Of a DNA stretch of 54,982 bases, positions 27,401 through 33,920 are shown in pieces. The translations under genes and the position numbers were made by a program. The DNA lies in the IMG/VR virus record IMGVR_UViG_3300028800_000115, positions 1 through 54,982 of that record, one strand, 5' to 3'. The notes below the pieces were generated by a model that was not told where the DNA came from, did no database searches, and saw only the letters and a list, made by a program, of their open reading frames with translations. Each line of letters begins with the position of its first letter. The stretch's first letter is position 1. The stretch comes from a virus.

Positions 27401-27777
27401 CCACTTCCGTCGACCAAGCCATCCAGAAGATCGGGGCGGCGCTTGCCGCGCTCGAAACCGATATCGTCGGGTTCGTGAAAGACACTGTCGAGCCTGCCGT
27501 TAAGGCCGAATTCGCCATTCTTGGACCGCAGGTTCTTGGTCTCGGCGAAACCGTGCTCGCGACCGTGTGGACCGCGGCTCAGACCTATCTCGAAACGGGC
27601 GGCCCCTCCACCCCAGGCGCGTCGGCATCTTTCGTGTCGTCGGTCGTGTCGCAGTTGCCGGCTGATCTGCAGGCGCTCGAGCATCTTGTCATGGCGGCGT
27701 TTGCCGGCGCCGTGCAGAGCATTCAGAGCAAGCCTCCTGCGGCTGCCGATAACGGAACGAGCGAAGCCGCAAGCTGA
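27397..27777 (+). CDS. Phage protein of unknown function, lysis cluster
   Basis: The 126-residue product is helical and acidic, with no signal peptide and no confident membrane span. The segment LALETDIVGFVKDTVEPAVK is amphipathic, followed by a longer helix and a Ser/Ala-rich tail. Both ends overlap neighbours (ATGA with the holin candidate; A of the spanin ATG). Its place between holin and spanin genes suggests a lysis or late accessory role. I do not recognise a family. Confidence 0.5.
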   Translation: MTTSVDQAIQKIGAALAALETDIVGFVKDTVEPAVKAEFAILGPQVLGLGETVLATVWTAAQTYLETGGPSTPGASASFVSSVVSQLPADLQALEHLVMAAFAGAVQSIQSKPPAAADNGTSEAAS

Positions 27778-27983
27778 TGTGGTGGCTCTCGGCCGCCGGC
27801 GCCGCGCTCAAGGCCGTTGCGGCCTTCTTTGGCTGGGTCTCAAAGGAACAGGACATCCAGAGCGGCGTCGACAAGCAGAAGGCGGCCGATCAAGCATCGA
27901 CAATCGCAACGCTCGACCGCGAAAATCGGGCGACAGCGAAAACGGAGGACACGGATGCGAAGCTTCGCGACGGGACTTTTTAG
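27777..27983 (+). CDS. Rz-like inner-membrane spanin
   Basis: The 68-residue product has an N-terminal membrane segment (WWLSAAGAALKAVAAFFGWV) and a short charged coiled-coil tail (SGVDKQKAADQASTIATLD). A lipoprotein gene starts inside its 3' end in another frame. Overlapping Rz/Rz1 pairs of this kind encode the inner and outer membrane spanins that fuse the envelope membranes at lysis. It is shorter than lambda Rz. Confidence 0.65.
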   Translation: MWWLSAAGAALKAVAAFFGWVSKEQDIQSGVDKQKAADQASTIATLDRENRATAKTEDTDAKLRDGTF

Positions 27984-28185
27984 CGTCACGGCTCTCGCCG
28001 CGCTCGGCGCCTGCACATCCCCACAGCCCGCGTCGGTGATTTGCCCGGTTCCGGTCGCCTATACGAAGTCGCAGGAGACGCAGGCCGCAGACGAGCGCGC
28101 GGCATTGCCGGCGAAGTCGATCTTGCGCACGTTTCTCGACGACTATGGCAAGGAGCGCGATAAACTCCGAGCCTGCCGCGGCTGA
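27955..28185 (+). CDS. Rz1-like outer-membrane spanin lipoprotein
   Basis: The start is ATG 27955 after a GGAGGAC site. The 76-residue product has a lipoprotein signal: residues 1-19 are basic then hydrophobic (FATGLFSVTALAALGA), with a lipobox LGAC and lipidated C20. The rest (YTKSQETQAADERAALP) is helical. It starts within the Rz-like gene in a different frame, the classic overlapping spanin arrangement. It would anchor in the outer membrane and complex with the Rz-like protein. It is the last late gene before a terminator. Confidence 0.7.
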   Translation: MRSFATGLFSVTALAALGACTSPQPASVICPVPVAYTKSQETQAADERAALPAKSILRTFLDDYGKERDKLRACRG

Positions 28186-28203
28186 TGCGCCGAACGAAGA
28201 GAA

Positions 28204-28236
28204 GCCCCGCCTGGGAAACCAGTGCGGGGCCCTTTT
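28204..28236 (+). terminator. Intrinsic terminator after the late operon
   Basis: GCCCCGC-CTGG pairs with CCAG-(T)-GCGGGGC around a GAAA tetraloop, giving an 11-bp GC-rich stem with one bulged T, followed by CCTTTTAA. It ends the spanin operon and overlaps the TAA of the convergent minus-strand gene. The minus-strand side is followed by TTCTCTTCG, so it may stop both operons, more weakly for the minus one. Confidence 0.8.
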
Positions 28237-29092
28237 AATGTTGGCGGTGCTTCGAGTTTGCGTGCTGGTCAACGTCCCATTTGCTCGCAAAGCGGCGCTC
28301 GCAATATAGGCAGGCAAAATTCTTGGCGCGCGGCGTTAAGTCTCCCGACGAGTGCCCATGAGCCGCAGGTTTCCCTTCCCCCGGGTTTGCGGGCAATTTT
28401 GCCGTTACCACCAATCGGGTGGCGCGATCCTGGCGAATGTCTGCGGGCCAGAGGGGCTTTCTCGTCGGGAGTTCGTCGGCCTCTAAATCCTCGCCTTCGC
28501 TTTCGTCATAAGGCTCGGAGTTGTCGGCAATTACATCGTAGAGCGGGCGCGCATCTTCGCCGCCAATCGGCGCGTCGAGCGATAGAAGCCCGTATTTGAT
28601 CGGGTGCATCTTCAAGACGTTGCGAAGATACGGCGTAACGGACGCGGCCAGCTTGTCGCGCTCAATCTCTCCCGAGAGAAGAGCAACCATCATGTCCTGA
28701 CAAATATCGGCGCGTATCCATTCGGGCAACCCACGCGGGACTAGGCTGTTGATTAGCATAATGTCGGCGTGTTCATCGCGCGGGCGAATGATGTATGGGT
28801 AGGCCACAGCGAACGATTTTGCTTTCGGCACAATCACGCCGCGCAAAGCTACTCGCCATGACGGCGGCATCTTCAATCGCATGTCGTGTGCGCGCTGCGC
28901 CACTGTGCGGGCCTCGCGCCCAAGAACATCGGCGCTTTTCTCAAGATCAACACCGGACGCAGCTAGCACACGCACGTTGTATTCTTCAACGCCAGTCCAA
29001 TGAAGCCCCTTGTACTGCACAGCGCCAATGTAGCGCGGCTGTAGAGCAGCGGCCTCGGCCTTTGTCAAAATATATACGCTGCTATCGGCCAT
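28235..29092 (-). CDS. Sigma-factor-like regulator with C-terminal C2H2 zinc finger
   Basis: The 285-residue product shows three parts. Residues 30-75 look like a helix-turn-helix (VDLEKSADVLGREARTVAQR). Residues of about 120-190 resemble sigma region 2 and its linker: EWIRADICQDMMVALLSGEI, then YLRNVLKMHPIKYGLLSLD, then an acidic spacer. Residues 260-283 are a classic zinc finger, CLYCERRF, 12 residues to H, then H, and a histidine-rich end. It is the last gene of the minus operon from the 31.4 kb promoter. The sigma resemblance is my reading of the pattern; it might switch transcription between operons. Confidence 0.5.
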   Translation of the reverse strand: MADSSVYILTKAEAAALQPRYIGAVQYKGLHWTGVEEYNVRVLAASGVDLEKSADVLGREARTVAQRAHDMRLKMPPSWRVALRGVIVPKAKSFAVAYPYIIRPRDEHADIMLINSLVPRGLPEWIRADICQDMMVALLSGEIERDKLAASVTPYLRNVLKMHPIKYGLLSLDAPIGGEDARPLYDVIADNSEPYDESEGEDLEADELPTRKPLWPADIRQDRATRLVVTAKLPANPGEGKPAAHGHSSGDLTPRAKNFACLYCERRFASKWDVDQHANSKHRQH

Positions 29093-29107
29093 GTGGCCCT
29101 TCCTGTG

Positions 29108-29506
29108 TTAGCCGCGCGCGGCGATATAGCGGTCGATGGCGTCGGCAACATCGCGCGGGGTTACGTTCCTCGGGTCCTTGCCGTAATTCTCGTTAGCCGA
29201 AGTTCTGGACGCCGAAAAGAGCCGGTAAGAATCATCTTGCGAAAGCCCGAGCATCGCGCCGAACACTACGGTTCCGAACATTGGATTAACGCACGCGACT
29301 GCCTCGACCTCGGGCCATACCGCGCAGCCCACGCCGATGGCGCATCCCACAGTGCCGCATTCATTTCGGTGGAAAGCCTCTCGAAAATTCCACACATGCG
29401 ACGGAGGCATCTGCCGCCGCAACAACCACGACAGCCCCTCAAGGCTTGGCTTGCTCAGATCGGGCTTCGTCTCGGCTGGCGTGTATGTCGTTTGGTCTAA
29501 TGGCAT
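29108..29506 (-). CDS. Conserved-looking phage protein, unknown function
   Basis: Start ATG 29506, behind an AGGAAGGGCC cassette; the frame is open further up but noncoding. The 132-residue product has a Cys-rich middle (NECGTVGCAIGVGCAVW), FGAMLGLSQDDSYRLF and an ending TPRDVADAIDRYIAARG. The CGTxGCAIG and LGLSxxxxxxLF pattern is like a recurrent family of phage proteins without known function. No membrane segment. Confidence 0.5.
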   Translation of the reverse strand: MPLDQTTYTPAETKPDLSKPSLEGLSWLLRRQMPPSHVWNFREAFHRNECGTVGCAIGVGCAVWPEVEAVACVNPMFGTVVFGAMLGLSQDDSYRLFSASRTSANENYGKDPRNVTPRDVADAIDRYIAARG

Positions 29507-29525
29507 GTGAGAGGCCCTTCCTGTG

Positions 29526-29810
29526 TCAGCGTGAGAGCGCGGCGTTGGCGCGAGAGGCCACATCGCGGAGTGTTTCGCGCAGCCGCTCGGTTTCGGATTC
29601 CATCTCGCCATTCAACAGCGCGACAAGACGATGCGCGAAGGTCTTTTGCTCTTCGGTCATGTCTTGAAGATCAGGCGCGGGCAACAAGCCGTAGCCACAG
29701 TCGAGGATCGCGCGCCGATCTGGACCGTAAATATATCGCCCATTCGTCGTGTAGCTCTTATCACGGGCGGCGAGCGTTGCGCCTTCTGGTGCTTTCAGAT
29801 GCGGGTTCAT
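29526..29810 (-). CDS. Small hypothetical phage protein
   Basis: The 94-residue product starts MNPHLKAPEGATLAARDKS and ends in a helical stretch (ESETERLRETLRDVASRA). RRAILDCGYGLLPAPDLQD is a central feature. It has cassettes on both sides (29507 and 29811). No family recognised. Confidence 0.45.
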   Translation of the reverse strand: MNPHLKAPEGATLAARDKSYTTNGRYIYGPDRRAILDCGYGLLPAPDLQDMTEEQKTFAHRLVALLNGEMESETERLRETLRDVASRANAALSR

Positions 29811-29828
29811 TGAGAGGCCCTTCCTGTG

Positions 29829-30143
29829 TCAGTGAGTGCTGGCGAGACGGATGCAAGTTTCGATCCCGTCGCGGAGTTTTATAAGACCTTCGCGGCGAGA
29901 CTGCGCCGGGTGTTCTTGGATCGTCTTTCCTATAACGCCGGAGATTTGCTTTGCCTCCGTCAACGTGAAAGCGTGATGCTCGCCGTCGATGCTGATACAA
30001 ACGCCTTTATCGTCCCCAGACACGGCCTCGCCAAGGCGCATTTCTATGTCGGCTGTCGGAGGCGCGGTTCGGTATGCGGATAGAAAATCGAGGACGCGGG
30101 TGAGCGGGCTTCCGCTGGTCGTAACTGTGAATTCGTCACTCAT
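29829..30143 (-). CDS. Small hypothetical phage protein
   Basis: The 104-residue product is mixed alpha/beta, with a beta-type part VCISIDGEHHAFTLTEAKQ and a helical tail (LIKLRDGIETCIRLAST). ATG 30143 follows a variant cassette (GGAAGGGCC). No signal or membrane segment, no recognised family. Confidence 0.45.
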   Translation of the reverse strand: MSDEFTVTTSGSPLTRVLDFLSAYRTAPPTADIEMRLGEAVSGDDKGVCISIDGEHHAFTLTEAKQISGVIGKTIQEHPAQSRREGLIKLRDGIETCIRLASTH

Positions 30144-30153
30144 GCGGCCCTTC

Positions 30154-30363
30154 CTATCTGATCCCCAAGCCGAACCGCTTGGCTAAATCTTTCTGCAATT
30201 CGATGTTGTTCATCACCGCCGCAAGACGCTCACCCTTCTGCGGGCTAGACGGCTCCTTGGCGACAGAATCGAAGTGACGGATGTTCGCTTCCAACACCTC
30301 GATCAAATCCTTGAGCGCCTTCTTGTAGTGCCGCGCCTTCTTTGCATCTTCGCTCAATGGCAC
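30154..30363 (-). CDS. Small helical hypothetical protein
   Basis: GTG 30363 is preferred over the long upstream open frame because it directly follows a TAAGGGCC cassette. The 69-residue product is helical and basic: KKARHYKKALKDLIEVLEAN, then IELQKDLAKRFGLGIR. No family recognised. It lies in the cassette-joined operon. Confidence 0.45.
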   Translation of the reverse strand: MPLSEDAKKARHYKKALKDLIEVLEANIRHFDSVAKEPSSPQKGERLAAVMNNIELQKDLAKRFGLGIR

Positions 30364-30374
30364 CTGAGAGGCCC

Positions 30375-30557
30375 TTATTGGTTCAAGTGTGCGCGAATTT
30401 TTCGGCCCATCTCGGCCGAGAGAAGATAACCACCATTGCCAGCATAGACGGCGGGCGTCTTGTCGAGTTTTGCTTTTAGAAATTTGCGGCACTTCGCTGC
30501 GACTGGCATCGCGTCGAATGCCTCCGCGCATAGCAAGAGAAGTTCTTTGTCGGTCAT
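30375..30557 (-). CDS. Small hypothetical protein
   Basis: ATG 30557 follows a GAAGGGGCC cassette variant; the longer frame upstream overlaps the neighbouring gene. The 60-residue product is MTDKELLLLCAEAFDAMPV then basic and aromatic residues (VYAGNGGYLLSAEMGRK). No family recognised. Confidence 0.45.
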   Translation of the reverse strand: MTDKELLLLCAEAFDAMPVAAKCRKFLKAKLDKTPAVYAGNGGYLLSAEMGRKIRAHLNQ

Positions 30558-30570
30558 CTGCGTGGCCCCT

Positions 30571-30966
30571 TCAGGTTTGTGCGTCGGACGCTGCGGTCGG
30601 GGTATCCGGCGCAGCACCATCTTGGCTTTCGTCCTCGTGGATCATCTCATCGTCCAAGGCAGAGAGAACCAGCAATTTCGCCACGCGCTTGTTTGCCGCG
30701 ATCAGGTAAGCCTCGATCTGCATGGCGGTATGAAACACCATGCTCATATCCAGCGGCATCATGTTGCGCCCCTCAAGCTTGTATTGCTGATAGAGCGTGC
30801 CGTCTTGAATGGTTGCGATGTCGTGATACTTCATCGCCATATTGAGCGCGATGGCGGCGACGCCGATGCAAGGGCCGATCTGGGCGTTATGCACTTCTTC
30901 CGGCATTCCTTCCAAAGCATCCGCCTTGTTGAACGTCATGCTTTTTGGTTGGTCGGATTGTTCCAT
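30571..30966 (-). CDS. Hypothetical phage protein
   Basis: The 131-residue product starts MEQSDQPKSMTFNKADALE, has a Met-rich helical middle (IALNMAMKYHDIATIQDG, MMPLDMSMVFHTAMQIE) and an acidic tail. A full cassette (30967-30990) precedes its start. No membrane span, no recognised family. Confidence 0.45.
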   Translation of the reverse strand: MEQSDQPKSMTFNKADALEGMPEEVHNAQIGPCIGVAAIALNMAMKYHDIATIQDGTLYQQYKLEGRNMMPLDMSMVFHTAMQIEAYLIAANKRVAKLLVLSALDDEMIHEDESQDGAAPDTPTAASDAQT

Positions 30967-30987
30967 GGTTCAGCGGCCCTTCCTGTG

Positions 30988-31158
30988 TCAGCCGCGTTCA
31001 ATTACGCGGCGCGCGATGTTGATCCACGTTGACCTGATCTCGGCCTGAGTTTCTCCGTCGATTCCTTCCCAGACATTTTGCAATCCGCCCCTGTCCGAGA
31101 GATCGAGCAAGATACAGTCAACGATGTATTCGGCCTGTAGTCCTACAGCGGTTGGCAT
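30988..31158 (-). CDS. Small hypothetical protein
   Basis: ATG 31158 follows a TAAGGGGCC cassette variant; the longer frame upstream is rejected as overlapping. The 56-residue product contains AEYIVDCILLDLSDRGGL and ends NIARRVIERG. No recognised family. Confidence 0.45.
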   Translation of the reverse strand: MPTAVGLQAEYIVDCILLDLSDRGGLQNVWEGIDGETQAEIRSTWINIARRVIERG

Positions 31159-31168
31159 GAGAGGCCCC

Positions 31169-31372
31169 TTACGGATGTGTCGGGGTGAGAGAAACGCGGT
31201 AGACGCCCGCGCCAAGATCGGCCAGCACGAAATCATACAGCCGACCGCGAGCAAGGATGTTGCCGCCGGTCTCTAGCAGCATCTCGCGCGCATCTTCCTG
31301 GCTCATGGTCGTATTGGCCCACGGCCCTGCGGAAGCGAGGAAGTTCAATTGTCGGCTGGTTTCCTTGTTCAT
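31169..31372 (-). CDS. First gene of the minus operon, small hypothetical protein
   Basis: The 67-residue product starts MNKETSRQLNFLASAGP and contains MSQEDAREMLLETGG. Its ATG is 6 bases from a -10-like element, so the transcript would be leaderless and the usual ribosome site is absent. No family recognised. It heads the nine-gene operon running to 28235. Confidence 0.5.
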   Translation of the reverse strand: MNKETSRQLNFLASAGPWANTTMSQEDAREMLLETGGNILARGRLYDFVLADLGAGVYRVSLTPTHP

Positions 31373-31378
31373 GCTCTA

Positions 31379-31406
31379 CAAATAAACCGCTCACGCAGGA
31401 AGTCAA
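31379..31406 (-). promoter_or_regulatory. Minus-strand promoter of the 31.4 kb divergent region (leaderless)
   Basis: On the minus strand, TTGACT (31406-31401) is followed after 16 bases by TATTTG (31384-31379). The A of the start codon at 31372 is the seventh base after the -10, the expected transcription start. The arm GTCAATA (31402-31408) inverts with TATTGAC in the opposing promoter. Confidence 0.6.
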
Positions 31407-31435
31407 TAGAAACTTTCCTATTAGGTTCAATCGTA

Positions 31436-31463
31436 TTGACAGCCGTTTTAACGGGCGTATAGT
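31436..31463 (+). promoter_or_regulatory. Plus-strand promoter of the 31.4 kb divergent region (leaderless)
   Basis: TTGACA (31436-31441), a 16-base spacer and TATAGT (31458-31463) are followed by 6 bases and ATG 31470, so the transcript should start at or next to the start codon. The geometry is the same as on the other strand. A GAAACTTTC palindrome (31410-31418) between the promoters could bind a regulator. Confidence 0.7.
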
Positions 31464-31469
31464 TCGGCC

Positions 31470-31664
31470 ATGAACCTGATCGCCGATATTGCAAAAATAG
31501 ACCGCTGGTTGAAAGCCGTGAAGATGGCCGAATCCCGGCTCGGGTTGCTGGCGTGCGCCAATCCCAAAGCCGTTGCCCGCGTCCGGTCTGGGGTGGCGAG
31601 GCTCGCCACGCTGCGTCAGGTTATGGAATACATTGCCGCCAACCCGCCCAAGAGGCGCAGATAG
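31470..31664 (+). CDS. First gene of plus operon, small basic hypothetical protein
   Basis: The 64-residue product is MNLIADIAKIDRWLKAVKMA then helices and a basic end (NPPKRRR). ATG 31470 has no ribosome site and lies 6 bases after TATAGT, so it is probably translated from a leaderless message. It overlaps the next open frame in another phase. No family recognised. Confidence 0.5.
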   Translation: MNLIADIAKIDRWLKAVKMAESRLGLLACANPKAVARVRSGVARLATLRQVMEYIAANPPKRRR

Positions 31665-32076
31665 GGCCAAATCGACATACCTCTATCTGGCCACGGACGG
31701 GAAGGCCCATAAGATCGGGATAGCCTCTGACGTGCATGTCCGGCGCTATACGTTGCAGTTAGACAACAAGCGCCCGGTTCGGATGCTCAGGTCGTGGCAT
31801 CGGCCCCGAGACGCCCAAGCTATCGAGACGATTATTAAGCACCATTTTTCGGATCAAGTCTGCCAAGGGCGGGAGTGGTTCACGGCGTCGAAAGACGAAA
31901 TATTGTTTCAAATCAACCGGATCGTTAAAATCCACGACCAATACCATGCGGATCGGTTCAAGCGAGCAAAACGGGTCAAGGCTCTCCGGGTTTCAATCTC
32001 GACGATCTATGCCAATTTTCAGGTTAGCCGCGATGGCGAAAAAGTCGTCATTAAGCGCAGGAAGAAAACCGGATGA
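31633..32076 (+). CDS. T5orf172/GIY-YIG-type protein with uncertain start
   Basis: The frame 31573-32076 encodes TYLYLATDGKAHKIGIASD, IETIIKHHFSDQVCQ and QGREWFTASKDEILFQINR, matching T5orf172-type GIY-YIG domains. There is no ATG in a sensible place. TTG 31633 is the nearest usual alternative start; in a cassette-like context (TAGGGCC) the codon where a start is expected reads AAA. It may use TTG, be coupled to or frameshifted from 31470, or have lost its start. The protein may be a defective nuclease. Stop overlaps the next ATG. Confidence 0.5.
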   Translation: MPPTRPRGADRAKSTYLYLATDGKAHKIGIASDVHVRRYTLQLDNKRPVRMLRSWHRPRDAQAIETIIKHHFSDQVCQGREWFTASKDEILFQINRIVKIHDQYHADRFKRAKRVKALRVSISTIYANFQVSRDGEKVVIKRRKKTG

Positions 32077-32864
32077 CGCGGGTGCTTGCATGGTTCTCTT
32101 GCGGCGACGCCAGCGCAGCGGCGGCATACTTGGCCGCGTGTAAATACGGCGACAATAGCGCTATCGGTTTCCAGGTTTGCTACTGCGACACCTTCGCCTA
32201 TGAGCATCCCGACAATCGCCGGTTCTTTGGCGACGTTGAACGCTGGCTTGGCTTCGACATAAAGATTCTGTGGTCGAAAGAGTACCGGGATATTTATGAC
32301 GTGTTCGAGCGGACGCGCTGGCTGGTCGGAATCGGCGGCGCACGCTGCACGACAGAACTGAAAAAGAACGTCCGCACGGCATATCAGCGCGTCGGGGATA
32401 TTCACGTCTTTGGCTTCACGGCTGACGAGCAACATCGCGTTGACCGCTTCCGCCGAGAGAACCCGGACTTGCTTGCCGAGTTTCCACTGATCGACGCCAA
32501 GATGACGAAGCGTGATTGTCACGCGATGGTGCGCGCTGCCGGGATCGAACTGCCGATGATGTACCGGCTCGGGTACAAAAATAATAACTGCATCGGGTGC
32601 GTCAAAGGACAGTCGGGCTACTGGAACAAAATCCGGCGAGACTTCCCCGAGGCGTTCGACAAGATGGCGAAGATGGAGCGCACCTTGAACGCGGCAATCT
32701 GCAAGCGCGAAGGCGTCAAAGACGGTAAGCGGTGGCGTGAGCGCGTGTTCCTTGACGAGCTTCCGCCAGATGCGGGACGGTACGAAGCCGAGCCTGACAT
32801 TGAGTGCGGCGTCTTGTGCATCCACGAGCCGACGCCAAATACGTTATCAATCACCCAGGATTAA
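32073..32864 (+). CDS. PAPS reductase-family ATP-pyrophosphatase-like protein
   Basis: The 263-residue product begins with a PP-loop-type motif FSCGDASAAAAYLA (S9 to S14), as in PAPS reductase and DndC-type enzymes. Cysteine-rich parts follow: GARCTTELKK, NNCIGCVKGQSGYW with a C-x2-C, and CGVLC at the end. This pattern is common in phage proteins of this family of unknown substrate, which may activate or thiolate a nucleic-acid target. ATG overlaps the upstream stop. Its C-terminal codons and stop form the first plus-strand junction cassette. Confidence 0.65.
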   Translation: MTRVLAWFSCGDASAAAAYLAACKYGDNSAIGFQVCYCDTFAYEHPDNRRFFGDVERWLGFDIKILWSKEYRDIYDVFERTRWLVGIGGARCTTELKKNVRTAYQRVGDIHVFGFTADEQHRVDRFRRENPDLLAEFPLIDAKMTKRDCHAMVRAAGIELPMMYRLGYKNNNCIGCVKGQSGYWNKIRRDFPEAFDKMAKMERTLNAAICKREGVKDGKRWRERVFLDELPPDAGRYEAEPDIECGVLCIHEPTPNTLSITQD

Positions 32865-32874
32865 GGGAGCGGAA

Positions 32875-33501
32875 GTGGCGAGGCGCGGATTTAACGCTGT
32901 GGATATGATCGTATCGCAGGGGGCGACCGTGAGCGCGGCGGCGTTGGCCGCTGGCGTGAGTCGTCAGAGAGTTTATCAAATCCTAAAGAGGATTGGCGTT
33001 AAAGCAGGCATGGCGATAACTAACGACGCGCTCGCGCGCTTTGCCGCGTATAAAGATATTCTGCCGCTACCGACTGGTGGGTTCACTATTGCTGGACACG
33101 GAGAAGCTACGCGCGCCGGAATGATGGCAGCAAAAGCGCGCGGTATCCACATTGGGCGGCCCAAAAAGTTTACAGCTTCGGTGAGTCGTCTTGTCAGGTG
33201 GAGACTAAGGCGCGGCGATCAGGTCGGTGATATTTCGCGTGGGCGGGAGTTTCAAAATCCCTCATCTATGATAATTTCTCGCGCCGATATGTTGACGGTA
33301 AATACATCGTCAAACGCAAACTTTGAAGGGAGCGCGGTCAGTGTCGGACCAGAAGCTAGAAGAAATCCGCAGGATATTGTCCAACATGGCCGAGGCCCAA
33401 CGTGTTCATGTCGCGGGCTGCATCTGCCCGCCAACTTCCGAACAGACTTGCGGCAATCAACTTTGCCCGCGCCGTCCAATTCAGTCGTCAATCGTGATTA
33501 A
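32875..33501 (+). CDS. HTH/AT-hook regulator-like protein, probably frameshifted near 33240
   Basis: The start is GTG 32875 behind a cassette (AGGGAGCGGAAG). The product has an N-terminal HTH (AALAAGVSRQRVYQILKR), then ATRAGMMAAKARGIHIGRPKKF, the hinge sequence of serine recombinases and an AT-hook-like GRPKK, then SRLVRWRLRRGDQVGDISR. As read, it continues as improbable sequence to 33501. The adjacent frame gives WAGVSKSLIYDNFSRR, then YVDGKYIVKRKL and stops at 33326 exactly at a cassette. A single missing base near 33240 would join the parts. I take it as one 150-residue HTH protein broken by a frameshift; only the nuclease part of a recombinase is absent. Confidence 0.5.
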   Translation: MARRGFNAVDMIVSQGATVSAAALAAGVSRQRVYQILKRIGVKAGMAITNDALARFAAYKDILPLPTGGFTIAGHGEATRAGMMAAKARGIHIGRPKKFTASVSRLVRWRLRRGDQVGDISRGREFQNPSSMIISRADMLTVNTSSNANFEGSAVSVGPEARRNPQDIVQHGRGPTCSCRGLHLPANFRTDLRQSTLPAPSNSVVNRD

Positions 33502-33505
33502 GTAA
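33341..33505 (+). CDS. Small cysteine-rich hypothetical protein
   Basis: GTG 33341 follows GAAGGGAGCGCGGTCA, the cassette after the corrected stop of the previous gene. The 54-residue product is helical then Cys-rich (CICPPTSEQTCGNQLCP), perhaps a metal site with four cysteines. It overlaps the nominal end of the previous open frame, supporting the frameshift reading. No family recognised. Confidence 0.45.
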   Translation: MSDQKLEEIRRILSNMAEAQRVHVAGCICPPTSEQTCGNQLCPRRPIQSSIVIK

Positions 33506-33517
33506 AGGAGCGGAAGC

Positions 33518-33706
33518 ATGGCATTAATTTTAGCGGGCGTAATTTTCATAGCGACGCTGGCGTTCTGCGCGCTGATGGCTTTCGCTGCGGGAATGAGCGA
33601 CAGCCAGAGCACATCATCTAATAACGTGGTGCTGACTTTCGTTACTGGGACGATCTTAGCGGTCCTGGTGGGGGCATCCCACTGGATGCCGCACGTTGGC
33701 TGGTAG
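33518..33706 (+). CDS. Small two-span membrane protein
   Basis: The 62-residue product has two hydrophobic segments, MALILAGVIFIATLAFCALM and VVLTFVTGTILAVLVGASHW. ATG 33518 follows AAAGGAGCGGAAGC, a full cassette. No known family; size and topology could fit a membrane accessory protein. Confidence 0.5.
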   Translation: MALILAGVIFIATLAFCALMAFAAGMSDSQSTSSNNVVLTFVTGTILAVLVGASHWMPHVGW

Positions 33707-33715
33707 GAGTCCAAG

Positions 33716-33910
33716 ATGCCATATGATCCGTCGCCTATCGAACTACTCGCGGGAGAGATTGCAAGCGACGTATTCCCGTGGGTGCCTGAGCAGACGCTCG
33801 ATAAGCTGACGGCGATCAGGGCGGCAATCGAGCGGCGTCTCAAATGCGCTGAAGGTCGCGACTATATCGCGCGCATCGCCGCAATGTCATCGTCAACCCC
33901 AACCGAATAA
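33716..33910 (+). CDS. Small hypothetical protein
   Basis: The 64-residue product contains SPIELLAGEIASDVFPWV and RAAIERRLKCAEGRDYIA and ends in SSSTPTE at a cassette. A GGAGTCC site precedes ATG 33716. No recognised family. Confidence 0.45.
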   Translation: MPYDPSPIELLAGEIASDVFPWVPEQTLDKLTAIRAAIERRLKCAEGRDYIARIAAMSSSTPTE

Positions 33911-33920
33911 CGGAGCCGGA

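Larger units (their letters stand above)
28235..31372 (-). repeat. Family of stop-SD-start junction cassettes, minus-strand operon
   Basis: Eight gene junctions share a unit whose minus-strand core is TGACACAGGAAGGGCC followed by 2-8 bases and the start codon. Full or near-full copies lie at 29093-29110, 29507-29528, 29811-29831 and 30967-30990; shortened variants lie at 30144-30156, 30364-30377, 30558-30573 and 31159-31171. Each unit holds the stop of one gene and the ribosome site of the next. The flanking genes are unrelated in sequence. Confidence 0.75.
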
